64,000 nt of DNA from Paraliobacillus zengyii (GTDB taxonomy: Bacteria > Bacillota > Bacilli > Bacillales > Amphibacillaceae), in assembly GCF_003268595.1 (NCBI RefSeq), contig NZ_CP029797.1, forward strand, positions 2,253,501 to 2,317,500, in the 5' to 3' direction. The notes beneath the pieces were generated by a model. The model saw nothing but the letters and a program-made list of their open reading frames with translations, had not been told where the DNA came from and ran no database searches. Shown in pieces: positions 55,224-64,000 of this stretch. The position numbers and the translations under genes are program-made. Positions within the stretch are counted from its first letter, which is position 1; each line of letters opens with the position of its first letter.

Positions 55224-55458
55224 TAAAAACACCTACTTCTTTCACTTCTTGGTACAACGACATGATCTCTGGAAAAGACCTTTTAAATGCAGTAATCCTT
55301 TCAGCACCTAAAAGTGGTATACGAAAAACATATTCCATGTCCGTCATCAATGCTGCTAGTCTAATAGATTTAATGTAGTCGTCTTTCACTTGCTTGATTT
55401 CTTCAAAACGACCTTTAAATTTATTCAGTACATCTTGATCAGTTGCTACTTTTGTCAT
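55216..55458 (-). CDS. Small early phage protein
   Basis: 80 residues from MTKVATDQDVLNKFKGRFEE, with AGGAGG 7-8 bp before the ATG (an earlier in-frame ATG lacks a site). Helical, moderately charged, with SIRLAALMTDMEYVFRIPLL in the middle. Overlaps the following 40-residue gene by 8 nt. No family recognised. Confidence 0.65.
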   Translation of the reverse strand: MTKVATDQDVLNKFKGRFEEIKQVKDDYIKSIRLAALMTDMEYVFRIPLLGAERITAFKRSFPEIMSLYQEVKEVGVFNA

Positions 55459-55526
55459 AAATTTTCCTCCTTTGTAGGAATTTAGTTCCTTCATGTCGAA
55501 TCTTGTATGGGAAGGAGGTGTATTTT

Positions 55527-56165
55527 TTGATAGAAGGATTTCTTCAATTTTTAATAGATAATATTAACTTGGGTACTTTTTTTATTGCTGCATTAACATT
55601 CGGAATAACATTCGCTAATTTTTACAGAAATAGAGCTTCAATCAAAGTAATTCAATTAGATAAGAGTCAATCAGTATTGATTAAACCTGATATAATTGAT
55701 AGTGAAAACCCTGATGTCTATTGGTACGATGACTATAGGTTAATAGTCGATCTTATAATTACTAATCAAAGTGCAAAACCTATATCAATTGTTGAATTCG
55801 AATTAAACGAACAGTTAAAATTCAATTCATATCATCTACCTGGTGCAGACTATAAAGTCACTACTCAACCCAGAAACGAAACTAAAGGTGGATTAACAGT
55901 ATCGGGCACTGAAAAATATATAAGATATCCTATAGGTGATTTATGGCTCCAACCCGTTATAGATATACCACCTCACACTTCAAAAAGAGGATTTATCTTT
56001 TTTCATTTTTCAGATGAAAAGGCAGTAACCGTTGGTATTAACAAACTGAATATCATTTCTTCTCGTAAAACATTTACTAAAGATTTAATTGTATTCGAAT
56101 CTCAAAAGTCTCGCCTTCCGCTACCAAGTAATATCCATTCGGATCGTAATTCTTTAGATTTCTAA
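55527..56165 (+). CDS. Membrane-anchored protein on the plus strand, candidate moron
   Basis: 212 residues. TTG start with AAGGAGGTG 6 bp upstream. An N-terminal membrane helix (about 12-32, INLGTFFIAALTFGITFANF) is followed by a beta-rich domain with IVDLIITNQSAKPISIVEFE, an immunoglobulin-like or C2-like layout. It is transcribed against all its early-operon neighbours and overlaps the next minus-strand gene by 89 bp tail to tail. Opposite orientation within a lytic operon suggests expression in the lysogen, for example superinfection exclusion (inference). Confidence 0.7.
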   Translation: MIEGFLQFLIDNINLGTFFIAALTFGITFANFYRNRASIKVIQLDKSQSVLIKPDIIDSENPDVYWYDDYRLIVDLIITNQSAKPISIVEFELNEQLKFNSYHLPGADYKVTTQPRNETKGGLTVSGTEKYIRYPIGDLWLQPVIDIPPHTSKRGFIFFHFSDEKAVTVGINKLNIISSRKTFTKDLIVFESQKSRLPLPSNIHSDRNSLDF

Positions 56166-56343
56166 ATTCTTCTCTCAAGTCATCTACATATTCGATGATG
56201 TCTTTTTGTCTTTTATCACTTATTAGGATCTCTGTTGAAGCTAGTTCGTTAGCAATAGTTCTAGCTTCATTTAATTTCGTTGATAGCTCATTAATCATTT
56301 TTGTAGCATCCTCCATACCTTCTATCTTGAATTCTGATTCCAA
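56077..56343 (-). CDS. Small helical early protein
   Basis: 88 residues, MESEFKIEGMEDATKMINEL..., mainly helical with a coiled-coil look and the end GYYLVAEGETFEIRIQLNL. GGGGTGAG upstream of the ATG. Its last 89 bp are antisense to the plus-strand gene ending at 56165. Function unknown. Confidence 0.65.
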   Translation of the reverse strand: MESEFKIEGMEDATKMINELSTKLNEARTIANELASTEILISDKRQKDIIEYVDDLREEFRNLKNYDPNGYYLVAEGETFEIRIQLNL

Positions 56344-56349
56344 ACTTTC

Positions 56350-56604
56350 TCACCCCCTTTTCACCCTGGCATGAAATCCAGCAAACAATGGCCAACCTTC
56401 AAACTTTGTTCGTTCATACAAAAGTTCTTCATAAGTAATTTCATTGTAGTGAGTACCTTTTTCATCTACTGTCATAATCTCAATCTGACAATTAGTGTCT
56501 AACTCAACATCATCGTCATCTGTTATTAAATATGCTTGTCCTTCCATTACTGCGGTAGTTCCAACAAAATAACCATCAAGTCGATCAATTAAATCTTTAT
56601 ACAT
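56350..56604 (-). CDS. Hypothetical early protein
   Basis: 84 residues, MYKDLIDRLDGYFVGTTAVM..., acidic, with LITDDDDVELDTNCQIEIMT and a conserved-looking C-terminus (FEGWPLFAGFHARVKRG). It overlaps the previous gene's stop by one base. No motif recognised. Confidence 0.65.
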   Translation of the reverse strand: MYKDLIDRLDGYFVGTTAVMEGQAYLITDDDDVELDTNCQIEIMTVDEKGTHYNEITYEELLYERTKFEGWPLFAGFHARVKRG

Positions 56605-56831
56605 TAAGTACCACTCCTTTCATAAATCACTTTTAATTCTTTAACATTTTCTAAATCAGAGAAATCTTTACCAGCATTCCGCTTCATAAAATCATCAAGT
56701 TCAAAAGATGAAATTTTCATTGAACCCAACTTGAGCGCTTGTATATGACCATGTTTGATTAGGTCATATACTTTGTTTTTATTTACGCCCAATATTTCAG
56801 AAGTTTTGGAAATAGTGTATAAGCAATTCAA
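56604..56831 (-). CDS. xis: Excisionase-like helix-turn-helix protein
   Basis: 75 residues: MNCLYTISKTSEILGVNKNK-VYDLIKHGHIQALKLGSMKI, a MerR/excisionase HTH (tISKTSEILGVNKNKVYDLI) plus the short wing with KISSFELDDFMKR. Such proteins near the Cro-like gene and integrase often promote excision or regulate early genes. Excisionase activity is inferred from family and place, so the symbol is tentative. Confidence 0.7.
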   Translation of the reverse strand: MNCLYTISKTSEILGVNKNKVYDLIKHGHIQALKLGSMKISSFELDDFMKRNAGKDFSDLENVKELKVIYERSGT

Positions 56832-56864
56832 TTCCTACACCCCCTACAACAGTTTATGAGAAAA

Positions 56865-57110
56865 TTAAAATACTTTATCTTTAAAATTCGCATTATATGC
56901 GACAAAAGAGTTAAAAAAAATAGCCATTGACTCTTCTTTACTTAGATTTAATGTTTCCACAATTTTATTTGCTTCCTCAATTGTCAATGACTTCCCTTTA
57001 TTATTAAGTTTCCTATACAAAGTACTTTTGTCCATCCCCAACTCTTTAGCCAAATTCTCTACATTTAAATTATTTTCTACAATTTTACCTTTTAACTTGC
57101 TTATGTTCAT
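56865..57110 (-). CDS. Cro-like Xre regulator
   Basis: 81 residues: MNISKLKGKIVENNLNVENL then AKELGMDKSTLYRKLNNKGK, a classical HTH, and an end with FFNSFVAYNANFKDKVF. Divergent from the CI-like gene, first gene of the early lytic transcript, so it is the likely Cro or early repressor. One operator-like site (56888-56902) lies inside its own 3' part. Confidence 0.82.
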   Translation of the reverse strand: MNISKLKGKIVENNLNVENLAKELGMDKSTLYRKLNNKGKSLTIEEANKIVETLNLSKEESMAIFFNSFVAYNANFKDKVF

Positions 57111-57258
57111 TAATCACACCTCTTTTCATGCACATTAATGTCGCGTATTATGCGATTAACTAAATCATAAAGTATTTACAATATAGAGTCAACAGTTTTT
57201 TATTGCAATACGCGATTTATTTCATTCTTTTTATTTAATTTTGTTGCATTAATGCGAC
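56888..57258. promoter_or_regulatory. Operator-like dyads of the lysogeny switch and early promoter
   Basis: Related dyads: TCGCATTATATGCGA (56888-56902), TCGCGTATTATGCGA (57141-57155) and GTTGCATTAATGCGAC (57243-57258), sharing a YGCRT half-site, are the probable CI/Cro operators. The early (cro-side) promoter is TTGACT (57192-57187), 17 bp, TATGAT (57169-57164) on the minus strand. On the plus strand TTGCAT (57244-57249), 18 bp, TATAAT (57268-57273) serves the repressor; the last operator covers its -35 box. Confidence 0.72.
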
Positions 57259-57302
57259 AAAATAGTTTATAATAAATTCATCGAATTGGAGGTGAAATAT
57301 TT

Positions 57303-57953
57303 ATGAACATAGGTACGAGAATAAAAAGTAGAAGAAAACAACTAAAAATGACTGTTGATGAACTAGCCAATACACTTGGGAAAAACAGAGCTACAATTTA
57401 TAGGTATGAGAGTAGCGAGATTGAGAATATGCCTATAGATATTGTTGAACCACTTGCAAAAGCATTGAGGATAACACCTTCTTATTTAATGGGTTGGGAA
57501 AATGGCGATAAAAATAATCTTAAAGAGGAATCAAATTTCTCCTACAATTACTATCCTGAGTCTGTTTCTGCTGGTCTGCCAATAAATATTGATGGTATTA
57601 CAGAAGAATTTGTAGAAAATATAAAAATACCCAATTCGCTTATGGGCAAATGGGCAGGGAGTAAAGATATTTTTATAATGAGAGTAAATGGTGAATCTAT
57701 GAACAGGACTATTCCTCATCATTCTTTAATCGCTGTAAAAAAATTATCTTTAAATAATTTATGTAATGGTGACATTGTTGTTTATAGTCATAATAATGAA
57801 TACTCAGTTAAAAAAGTGTACAAGCACGAAGATATTTTAATCTTCAGACCAGACTCAACAGATGAAAGATTTGCTGATTATGTGGCCCGCTCTGATGATG
57901 TCAATCTTGTGATTCATGGGAAGGTAGTAATTTATATTGTTGAACAAGATTAA
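57303..57953 (+). CDS. CI-like, self-cleaving repressor (Xre + S24)
   Basis: 216 residues. Xre HTH at 1-65 (TVDELANTLGKNRATIYRYE). The C-terminal LexA/CI peptidase shows the cleavage site Ala90-Gly91 (ESVSAGLP), Ser132 (VNGESMNR) and the catalytic Lys near 170 (YSVKKVYK). It keeps the prophage silent and is cut during the SOS response (RecA-dependent, family knowledge). GGAGGTGA precedes the ATG. Confidence 0.92.
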   Translation: MNIGTRIKSRRKQLKMTVDELANTLGKNRATIYRYESSEIENMPIDIVEPLAKALRITPSYLMGWENGDKNNLKEESNFSYNYYPESVSAGLPINIDGITEEFVENIKIPNSLMGKWAGSKDIFIMRVNGESMNRTIPHHSLIAVKKLSLNNLCNGDIVVYSHNNEYSVKKVYKHEDILIFRPDSTDERFADYVARSDDVNLVIHGKVVIYIVEQD

Positions 57954-57979
57954 ATTACCAACGTTGATAATTTAATATG

Positions 57980-58008
57980 GCAGGCTGATCACCTGCTTAT
58001 TTTTTTAG
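57980..58008 (+). terminator. Terminator after the CI-like gene
   Basis: GCAGG-CTGATCA-CCTGC hairpin followed by TTATTTTTTT on the plus strand. It separates repressor from integrase, though the integrase has no clear promoter of its own and may depend on read-through. Confidence 0.75.
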
Positions 58009-58021
58009 GGAGCTGATATTA

Positions 58022-59164
58022 ATGAAAGGCGGCGTAAGGAAACGTTACGGTTCATGGTATTACTATTTTGATCTTGCCACCACAGAAGGGAAACGAAAAA
58101 AAATTGAAAGAAAAGCTGAAGGTGCAAATAGCAAACCAGAAGCTGAAAGGGTTTTAAGACAAGCTATTGCAGAGTATGAAAACAGTGGCGTATTTTTTGA
58201 ACCTTCAAAAACGTCAGTACATGATTATTTTCAATTTTGGTTAAAAGAATACGTTGAACTAAATTTAAAACATAATACGATAGAAAATTATAGAGGCGTT
58301 ATCAAAAATCACATTGTTCCAGCTTTAGGTGATAAGCATTTAAGATCATTGTCACCAGAAGTATTACAGAAGTTTATTAATGATAAATTTAGAAATGATT
58401 ACTCACATCAAACGCTGACCATTTTTCATAGTGTTCTTAAAAACGCTTTAAATCAAGCCGTATTCCCCTACAAATTAATAAGAGATAATCCAATGAATTA
58501 TGTAAAAATACCAAGATTCGAATCTAAAAGGACCACCAAAAAAGAATTGAAAATCTTATCGAAAGAAACACTTAAAAAGATTAATGATTATCTTACTGAA
58601 GAAGATATATTTTATATTCCATATCACATTGGTTTAAATACAGGAATGCGTGTAAGTGAAGTCTGTGCTTTAACCTGGGATTGTGTTGACCTTGATAATG
58701 GGATAATTGAAGTAGATAAAATTCTAATTAATAAAAATAAAGAATGGATTTTTGGAACACCCAAGACAGCCGCTTCTTATAGAAAAATTAAAATAGGCAA
58801 AACATTAATCAACATTTTAAAAAAACATCGTGTTCGTCAGAAGCAAAATAAGCTTGTTTACGGAGAGTTCTATGAGGATAGTGAATTTGTGTGCACAAAA
58901 GAAAACGGAAAGAATGTGACCCCCTCTAGTTGCAAATGGGGCGGTCGAAACTTGAGAGTTAAACTCGAAATAGGTTTTAATTTTCATTCACTCCGGCATA
59001 CACATGCAACACTGCTTTTAGAAAGCGGTGCAAAGCCAAAAGATATTCAAGCTCGGCTTGGACATTCAAGAATCAGTATAACTTTAGACACCTATTCGCA
59101 CTTAACAGAAAAAATGCAAAATGAGACAGTCGATATCTTTGAACGTGCTATGTATAATGATTAA
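58022..59164 (+). CDS. int: Phage tyrosine integrase
   Basis: 380 residues: an arm-binding AP2-like N-terminus (VRKRYGSWYYYFDLATTEGK), a SAM-like core-binding domain (about 65-165) and the catalytic domain with Arg210 (TGMRVSEV), His322/Arg325 (FHSLRHTH), His348 (RLGHSR) and Tyr358 (DTYSH). It catalyses recombination between phage and lepA attachment sites; attR starts about 90 bp downstream. AGGGAG precedes the ATG. Confidence 0.95.
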   Translation: MKGGVRKRYGSWYYYFDLATTEGKRKKIERKAEGANSKPEAERVLRQAIAEYENSGVFFEPSKTSVHDYFQFWLKEYVELNLKHNTIENYRGVIKNHIVPALGDKHLRSLSPEVLQKFINDKFRNDYSHQTLTIFHSVLKNALNQAVFPYKLIRDNPMNYVKIPRFESKRTTKKELKILSKETLKKINDYLTEEDIFYIPYHIGLNTGMRVSEVCALTWDCVDLDNGIIEVDKILINKNKEWIFGTPKTAASYRKIKIGKTLINILKKHRVRQKQNKLVYGEFYEDSEFVCTKENGKNVTPSSCKWGGRNLRVKLEIGFNFHSLRHTHATLLLESGAKPKDIQARLGHSRISITLDTYSHLTEKMQNETVDIFERAMYND

Positions 59165-59210
59165 CTCCCCCACCCTTTAATACAGTTCGGTGGCTATACG
59201 GTGGGGGAAG
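59165..59210 (+). terminator. GC-rich hairpin after integrase
   Basis: TCCCCCACC / GGTGGGGGA stem directly after the integrase stop with an inner loop of about 25 nt. No T-run follows on the plus strand. It may end integrase transcription or mark the attachment-site border. Confidence 0.6.
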
Positions 59211-59247
59211 CTAATATTTAAGAGTATTTTAGCTGTTAAAGGTTGAT

Positions 59248-61062
59248 TTAATCTTCATCCATACGTAAAACAGCCATAAATGCTTCTTGTGGCACTTCAA
59301 CAGAGCCAACCATTTTCATACGCTTTTTACCTTCTTTTTGTTTCTCTAACAACTTTCTTTTACGTGTTATATCTCCACCATAACATTTAGATAAGACATT
59401 TTTACGCATTGCTTTAATTGTAGATCTCGAAACAATTTTATTTCCTATTGCTGCTTGTATTGGCACTTCAAACTGCTGCCTTGGAATTAGTTTCTTTAAT
59501 TTCTCAACAATTTGCTTTCCTCTATCGAAAGAGAAATCCCTGTGAACAATAAATGAAAGTGCATCAATTGTTTCACCATTTAACCAGATATCCATTTTCA
59601 CAAGATTCGATACCTTATAACCAATCATCTCATAATCAAAAGAAGCATACCCTTTTGTTTGAGATTTTAAAGAATCAAAAAAGTCATAGACAATCTCGGA
59701 TAAAGGGATTTCATATACCACATTAACACGATTATCATCTAAATATTGCATATCAAGAAAGTCACCACGTTTTTTCTGACACAACTCCATCACTGCTCCA
59801 ACGTAGTCATTCGGTACCATTACTGTCGCCTTTACAAATGGTTCACGTATTTCCTTAACAGATTGTGGATCTGGCATAATTGATGGATTATCAATTGATG
59901 CTTCCGTATCATCTTGTAAAAGCACCTGGTAAATAACACTTGGTGCTGTTGTTATTAGATCAATATTAAACTCTCTTTCAATTCGCTCTTGGATGATTTC
60001 CATGTGTAATAAACCTAAAAAGCCAGCTCGGAATCCAAAACCTAATGCTTGAGAGGTTTCTGGATCATATTGTAATGACGAATCATTTAACTCTAATCGC
60101 TCTAACGCTTCTCTAAGATCATTATAGTTATTAGCATCTACTGGATACAATCCACAAAACACCATAGGATTTAAGCGACGATAACCAGGTAATGCAACTT
60201 CAGCTGGATTATTAGCAAGTGTTATTGTATCACCGACTTGTGAATCGCCAACGTCCTTCATTGATGCCGTTAGATAGCCAACATCACCCACTGAAAGTAC
60301 ATTTTGAGAAACTGGTTTAGGTGTAAACACACCAACATCATTGACTTCAAACTCTTTTCCATTTGCCATCATTTTGATGGTGTCGCCTACTTTAACGGAA
60401 CCCTCTTTGATACAAACATACGCTATAACACCCCGATAAGTATCATATAATGAGTCAAAGATTAACGCCTTTAATGGCTCATCCGCATTTCCACTAGGTG
60501 CAGGTATTTTTTCAACTATACGTTCTAATATTTCATCGATACCAATTCCTGATTTTGCACTTGCAAGTATTGCTTCATCACCGTCAATACCTATCACATC
60601 AGTGATTTCTTGTTTAACTCTTTCAGGATCAGCGCTTGGTAAATCGATTTTATTAATTACTGGAATGATCTCTAAATCATTATCTAGAGCTAAATAAACA
60701 TTAGCTAATGTTTGTGCTTCAATACCTTGGGCTGCATCAACAACTAAGATTGCACCCTCACATGCTGCCAAACTTCGCGACACCTCATATGTAAAATCGA
60801 CATGTCCTGGTGTGTCAATCAGATGAAATAAGTATTCATCCCCATTTTCTTGTTCATAATGTAATTGTACTGCATTTAATTTTATTGTAATTCCACGTTC
60901 ACGCTCTAAATCCATTGCATCTAAAAATTGTTCTTTCATTTCACGTTGAGACAATGCTTTTGTTTTTTCTAATATTCGATCAGCTAATGTTGATTTACCG
61001 TGATCGATATGTGCAATGATTGAAAAATTTCGTACGCGTTTTTGATCTCTTGCTTTTGACAA
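59248..61062 (-). CDS. lepA: Elongation factor 4 (LepA), 3' end supplied by prophage
   Basis: A translational GTPase that acts on stalled or mis-set ribosomes. About 604 residues: GTPase motifs [23 protein letters not shown], then domains II-V and the LepA tail [21 protein letters not shown] prefer the TTG at 61062 ([14 protein letters not shown]), with AGGAGTGAG 10 nt upstream. The last 41 bp (59248-59288) come from the prophage side of attR; the protein stays intact, ending ...VLRMDED instead of the host's ...VLRMDEDN. Confidence 0.95.
   Translation of the reverse strand: MSKARDQKRVRNFSIIAHIDHGKSTLADRILEKTKALSQREMKEQFLDAMDLERERGITIKLNAVQLHYEQENGDEYLFHLIDTPGHVDFTYEVSRSLAACEGAILVVDAAQGIEAQTLANVYLALDNDLEIIPVINKIDLPSADPERVKQEITDVIGIDGDEAILASAKSGIGIDEILERIVEKIPAPSGNADEPLKALIFDSLYDTYRGVIAYVCIKEGSVKVGDTIKMMANGKEFEVNDVGVFTPKPVSQNVLSVGDVGYLTASMKDVGDSQVGDTITLANNPAEVALPGYRRLNPMVFCGLYPVDANNYNDLREALERLELNDSSLQYDPETSQALGFGFRAGFLGLLHMEIIQERIEREFNIDLITTAPSVIYQVLLQDDTEASIDNPSIMPDPQSVKEIREPFVKATVMVPNDYVGAVMELCQKKRGDFLDMQYLDDNRVNVVYEIPLSEIVYDFFDSLKSQTKGYASFDYEMIGYKVSNLVKMDIWLNGETIDALSFIVHRDFSFDRGKQIVEKLKKLIPRQQFEVPIQAAIGNKIVSRSTIKAMRKNVLSKCYGGDITRKRKLLEKQKEGKKRMKMVGSVEVPQEAFMAVLRMDED
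59251..59288 (-). other. attR within the lepA 3' end
   Basis: 38 bp matching attL (18735-18772) at 35 positions; the 19-bp identical core is 59270-59288. It encodes [12 protein letters not shown] in the current lepA. Confidence 0.9.
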
Positions 61063-61164
61063 TGTACACTCACTCCTATTTTCCGGCAACAATACTAGGA
61101 TTGATTATAGCAGTGATAGATAAATGATTCAATTGTTTTCATCAAACTTCTACACGAAAATGAT

Positions 61165-61482
61165 TCATATGAAAACTTGAGAAATACTATATGCAACGTC
61201 AATTACCTGATTGTAAAACCAGACACTAGCCTTTTCTATTGACTGTGCGGCTTGATACGTCATATTAGTTGGTTGTTCTTGCTGTTTTTCAGATATGACA
61301 TTCACTACATCCGTATTGTTTTCTGATGATGGAATTTCTGGTTCAGCTACAGTAGTAACTACTTCAACTTGTTTTGCTATTTCTGGTTGATTCACTATGT
61401 CCATTTGCGGCTGTTGTGCCCCTAAAATCATACCTGATAAGAAAAAAACAACCAACAATAAGAGCCCTATCAATTTACGCAT
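61165..61482 (-). CDS. yqxA: YqxA/DUF3679-like protein
   Basis: 105 residues: an N-terminal signal or anchor (LIGLLLLVVFFLSGMILG, 4-21), a Pro/Glu/Val-rich linker and an amphipathic C-terminus (ASVWFYNQVIDVAYSISQVF). Size and place between spoIIP and lepA match B. subtilis yqxA. AGGAG upstream of the ATG. Function unknown; membrane association likely. Confidence 0.85.
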   Translation of the reverse strand: MRKLIGLLLLVVFFLSGMILGAQQPQMDIVNQPEIAKQVEVVTTVAEPEIPSSENNTDVVNVISEKQQEQPTNMTYQAAQSIEKASVWFYNQVIDVAYSISQVFI

Positions 61483-61515
61483 CAGTTTACATTCTCCTTT
61501 ACATCATAAATAGTA

Positions 61516-62700
61516 TTAATTAGCATCTTCACTAACTTCAAGAGCATTTGCATCCCAATAATAGCTGCTAAAGACCTCTGCCAACGCATCAGCAGAACGG
61601 TACAACTCTGTCATTGTATTATCAACGCCACCAACTTCAATCAAAATTGCATTATCCGCTAAATTTTGATTATAAACACCATTTCTTCCAGCGCCTCCTT
61701 GTTCTGTGACACCTCTACTTAATCCAGGATACTTAGCCTCTAATTGCTCGTGAAGTTTTGTTGCTAACGCTACATTTTCTTCATTTCCGCTATAATCTGA
61801 ACCAATCACAAAAAAGAGTTTAGCATATGTTTCTCCGTCAATCGTTGCTGTTGTATCATCTTTCCTTCGACTATCACGATGTAAATCAAAAACATACTGA
61901 ATTTGACTATTGCCTGCTAATGCTTCTTCTACAATTGGTTTAGACGCTTCATACGATTGCCAATACTCCCAACCATTTTGATTTAATACTGACATGAAGT
62001 CAGTATGATCTACTTGTGCTCCAATTCCTTTTGCCTCTAAACTTTCCGCTAAACGATCACTTACTTTTGTTATATTCACTTCATCATGAAAAGCATTATT
62101 AGGGTCATCCACACCCTCTAAATTAGGTAAAAATGATTCACGATTATGCGTGTTGTAAACGAAAACAACCTTTTCTCCTTCTGTTGTTTGTTCACTCTGC
62201 TCTTCTTCTGTTTGTTCATTTTTAGGAATTTCTTCGTCCATCGTTGCATCTCTTTCTTCTAAAACAACATCTAGCGGAGAAGAGGATTCAATTGGCAAAT
62301 TAGTATAATCCGTTCCTTCAGCTGCTATAATAATTTTTCTGTCGAATGCATAAAAACCTGGTAATTCGCGGCCTAATAGACTTCTTACGTCATTTGGCTT
62401 TATATTTGTTGCTAATTCAAACATAAAATCATTCCATTGAATTGGTTCTACATCAGAGGGATAGGCATCTAAAAATTGTTGATTTTCCATCCCTAATAAA
62501 TATAAAAATGTTGAACCATTTATTTGGCTTGTCCATGACGTTAAAAGTGAAGATGATAAGCGATAAGCTGGTTTTGCAGTTGTAAAAAAGCCGATTGAAA
62601 CAAACAATATAATTAGGATTATCATCCAAATTGATCCATTTCTAACATACTGAACAAATGATTTACGCACGTTATTCCATTTTATTTTTATATGAGTCAT
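61516..62700 (-). CDS. spoIIP: Stage II sporulation protein P
   Basis: A peptidoglycan amidase/endopeptidase of the SpoIIDMP engulfment complex. 394 residues: N-terminal membrane helix (about 24-44), a variable linker with an acidic stretch (EEIPKNEQTEEEQSEQ) and the amidase domain: VVFVYNTHNRESFLP (zinc His), YVFDLHRDSRRKD (second His), ENAILIEVGG-type end (NLADNAILIEVGGVDN, catalytic Glu). Transcribed with gpr upstream and yqxA downstream, as in Bacillus. Confidence 0.95.
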   Translation of the reverse strand: MTHIKIKWNNVRKSFVQYVRNGSIWMIILIILFVSIGFFTTAKPAYRLSSSLLTSWTSQINGSTFLYLLGMENQQFLDAYPSDVEPIQWNDFMFELATNIKPNDVRSLLGRELPGFYAFDRKIIIAAEGTDYTNLPIESSSPLDVVLEERDATMDEEIPKNEQTEEEQSEQTTEGEKVVFVYNTHNRESFLPNLEGVDDPNNAFHDEVNITKVSDRLAESLEAKGIGAQVDHTDFMSVLNQNGWEYWQSYEASKPIVEEALAGNSQIQYVFDLHRDSRRKDDTTATIDGETYAKLFFVIGSDYSGNEENVALATKLHEQLEAKYPGLSRGVTEQGGAGRNGVYNQNLADNAILIEVGGVDNTMTELYRSADALAEVFSSYYWDANALEVSEDAN

Positions 62701-62781
62701 AGTTCCCTCTCCTAATTCTCTATCAGGTTTACTAGATACTTATGATAGATATTAAGAGAGTAGAACCAATTTCATTTCTTT

Positions 62782-63894
62782 CTAACGTGTATAGGCTCCA
62801 GAATTACTGATTGTTACTGTTTGATGTAACGCTGCATTAATTCCTGATGCTAATAGATGTGCCATGTCTTTCATATAGCCGTCTACTTCCTTTGGCGTAA
62901 CCATTAAGTTGTGTCCAAGTGGCGTCAATACCTCTTGAATTAAGGTGCGTTTTTCTTCTTCATTTAACCCACCAATCATGCCGAACATAGCTTTTCGTTT
63001 CTCTAGTTTTGGCATGTCCTCATCTGATAAAGTGCGTTTTCCAAAGTTCATACTTGCAGGTGTAAGACTTTTAGATGGTCTATCTTTTTCAGCCCATTCC
63101 CGGCCAAAATGTTTTAACATATAATCAATCGTATCACTCGTAATTGTTACAGCATCGACTACTGTTGGAACACCTATAGCTATAACAGGAATTCCTAATG
63201 TCTCTCTACTTAACTCTTTACGCTTATTCCCGACGCCTGAACCTGGATGTATCCCAGAGTCTGAAATTTGAATCGTTGCGTTAACACGTTCGATTGATCG
63301 TGAAGCTAATGCGTCAATTGCAATAACGAAATCCGGTTTTATTTTCTCAATGATGCCCACAATAATGTCGCTTGTTTCAATACCTGTAACTCCCATTACA
63401 CCAGGAGTTAATGAAGAGACAGAGCGATAGCCTTCTGCTACTGTTTCAGGATGAAGCTTAAATAAATGACTTGTAATAAGCGATTTCTCTACCGTCATTG
63501 GTCCAAGTGCATCCGGGGTTACATTACCATTACCTAATCCTACAATTAAACAGGTCGCATCCTCTTTAAGATTCGTTTCTTCTAATAGTTTTACTAACTC
63601 TTTTGCTAGAACTTGTGCTGCTTCTTCTTGCAGATGACTATCTTGCCGTTTCACACCTTCTGTATGAATGGTAATGTAGTTTCCAACTTTTTTTTGAATT
63701 TTTTCTGCGCCTACTTTATCAATTTGAACATAAGTAACAAGTGTATCTTTTTCTTTATGTTCATTTATTACCACGCCTTCAATTTTCTTTTCTGTATCGT
63801 TTTCCTCTTCTACATACATATCCTTTGCTTCTACTGCCAAGTCTGTTCTAATAGAAGGTTTCCTATCATGAGATTGAGCCAATTTCTTCACCAT
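62782..63894 (-). CDS. gpr: Spore germination protease GPR
   Basis: An aspartic-type protease that degrades small acid-soluble spore proteins during germination. 370 residues. The propeptide region contains [13 protein letters not shown], the usual self-processing neighbourhood (about residues 17-25). The core shows [37 protein letters not shown] and [20 protein letters not shown]. It lies immediately upstream of spoIIP, the conserved order. Confidence 0.95.
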   Translation of the reverse strand: MVKKLAQSHDRKPSIRTDLAVEAKDMYVEEENDTEKKIEGVVINEHKEKDTLVTYVQIDKVGAEKIQKKVGNYITIHTEGVKRQDSHLQEEAAQVLAKELVKLLEETNLKEDATCLIVGLGNGNVTPDALGPMTVEKSLITSHLFKLHPETVAEGYRSVSSLTPGVMGVTGIETSDIIVGIIEKIKPDFVIAIDALASRSIERVNATIQISDSGIHPGSGVGNKRKELSRETLGIPVIAIGVPTVVDAVTITSDTIDYMLKHFGREWAEKDRPSKSLTPASMNFGKRTLSDEDMPKLEKRKAMFGMIGGLNEEEKRTLIQEVLTPLGHNLMVTPKEVDGYMKDMAHLLASGINAALHQTVTISNSGAYTR

Positions 63895-63962
63895 CCTTTT
63901 CTATATAGACTTGCCAGACCAATTAAAAAAAATACGTATTCCTAACCTTATAGATATTTATA

Positions 63963-63991
63963 TTGAAAAATTCGCTGTGCTTTGGTACAAT
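63963..63991 (+). promoter_or_regulatory. Plus-strand promoter divergent from gpr, probably for rpsT
   Basis: TTGAAA, 17 bp, TACAAT on the plus strand at the window end. In Bacillus rpsT (ribosomal protein S20) lies here, divergent from gpr; the gene itself would begin beyond the window. Confidence 0.6.
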
Positions 63992-64000
63992 GTCTCTTGT

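Larger units (their letters stand above)
18754..59288. mobile_element. Complete-looking temperate siphovirus prophage in lepA, about 40.5 kb
   Basis: Bounded by the 19-bp direct repeat ACAGCCATAAATGCTTCTT at 18754-18772 and 59270-59288. It carries integrase, CI/Cro-type switch, replication, packaging (HNH-TerS-TerL), HK97-type portal/protease/capsid, connectors, long-tail genes, holin and endolysin, so it has every module of an HK97-like siphovirus. Two additions stand out: a Gabija defence pair and a group I intron. No structural gene is visibly broken once the intron and the frameshift are accounted for, so it may be inducible (inference). Confidence 0.92.

Overview
The window is a low-GC Firmicutes chromosome, most likely Bacillaceae of the Oceanobacillus/Virgibacillus/Gracilibacillus type. 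This rests on conserved gene order and on sporulation genes (spoIIP, gpr, yqfC, yqfD); the genus is only inferred. The host genes form the Bacillus block gpr-spoIIP-yqxA-lepA-hemW-hrcA-grpE-dnaK-dnaJ-prmA-rsmE, then rpsU-yqeY-nfeD-floA-(small membrane gene)-yqfC-yqfD-phoH-pgpH-ybeY. All are on the minus strand except a yqeW-type phosphate transporter. hrcA has a perfect CIRCE operator.

A complete-looking temperate siphovirus prophage of about 40.5 kb (roughly 18,754-59,288) sits between lepA and hemW. It has integrated into the 3' end of lepA. The right end supplies a new LepA tail, and the displaced host tail survives next to hemW. The two copies are 38 bp long and differ at three positions, all synonymous.

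From right to left the prophage carries: tyrosine integrase and a CI/LexA-like repressor on the plus strand, then on the minus strand a Cro-like regulator, excisionase-like protein, replication/recombination genes (antirepressor, DnaD-like, SSB, HNH), XtrA, a solitary DNA methyltransferase, ArpU and a catalytic-domain-only tyrosine recombinase. Next come a terminator-flanked Gabija defence pair (gajA-gajB), then HNH-terS-terL-portal-protease-capsid, connectors, tail genes, holin/XhlA and endolysin. The left end (19-23.5 kb) is an accessory zone, mostly plus strand. It holds a DUF3231 gene, a membrane protein, small HTH proteins and several tiny membrane peptides behind strong promoters with overlapping dyads.

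The main observations are: (1) a group I intron with an HNH homing endonuclease splitting the tape-measure gene, whose boundaries are fixed by P1, P10, the terminal G and an in-frame exon join; (2) Gabija carried as prophage cargo; (3) lepA-tail replacement at the attachment site; (4) a tiny-peptide locus with a consensus promoter, a 14-bp palindrome inside the promoter and an 18-bp inverted repeat that could mask the peptide start codon; (5) a canonical A AAA AAC frameshift site in the tail-chaperone gene. Several genes of 27-45 codons are reported here from direct reading.
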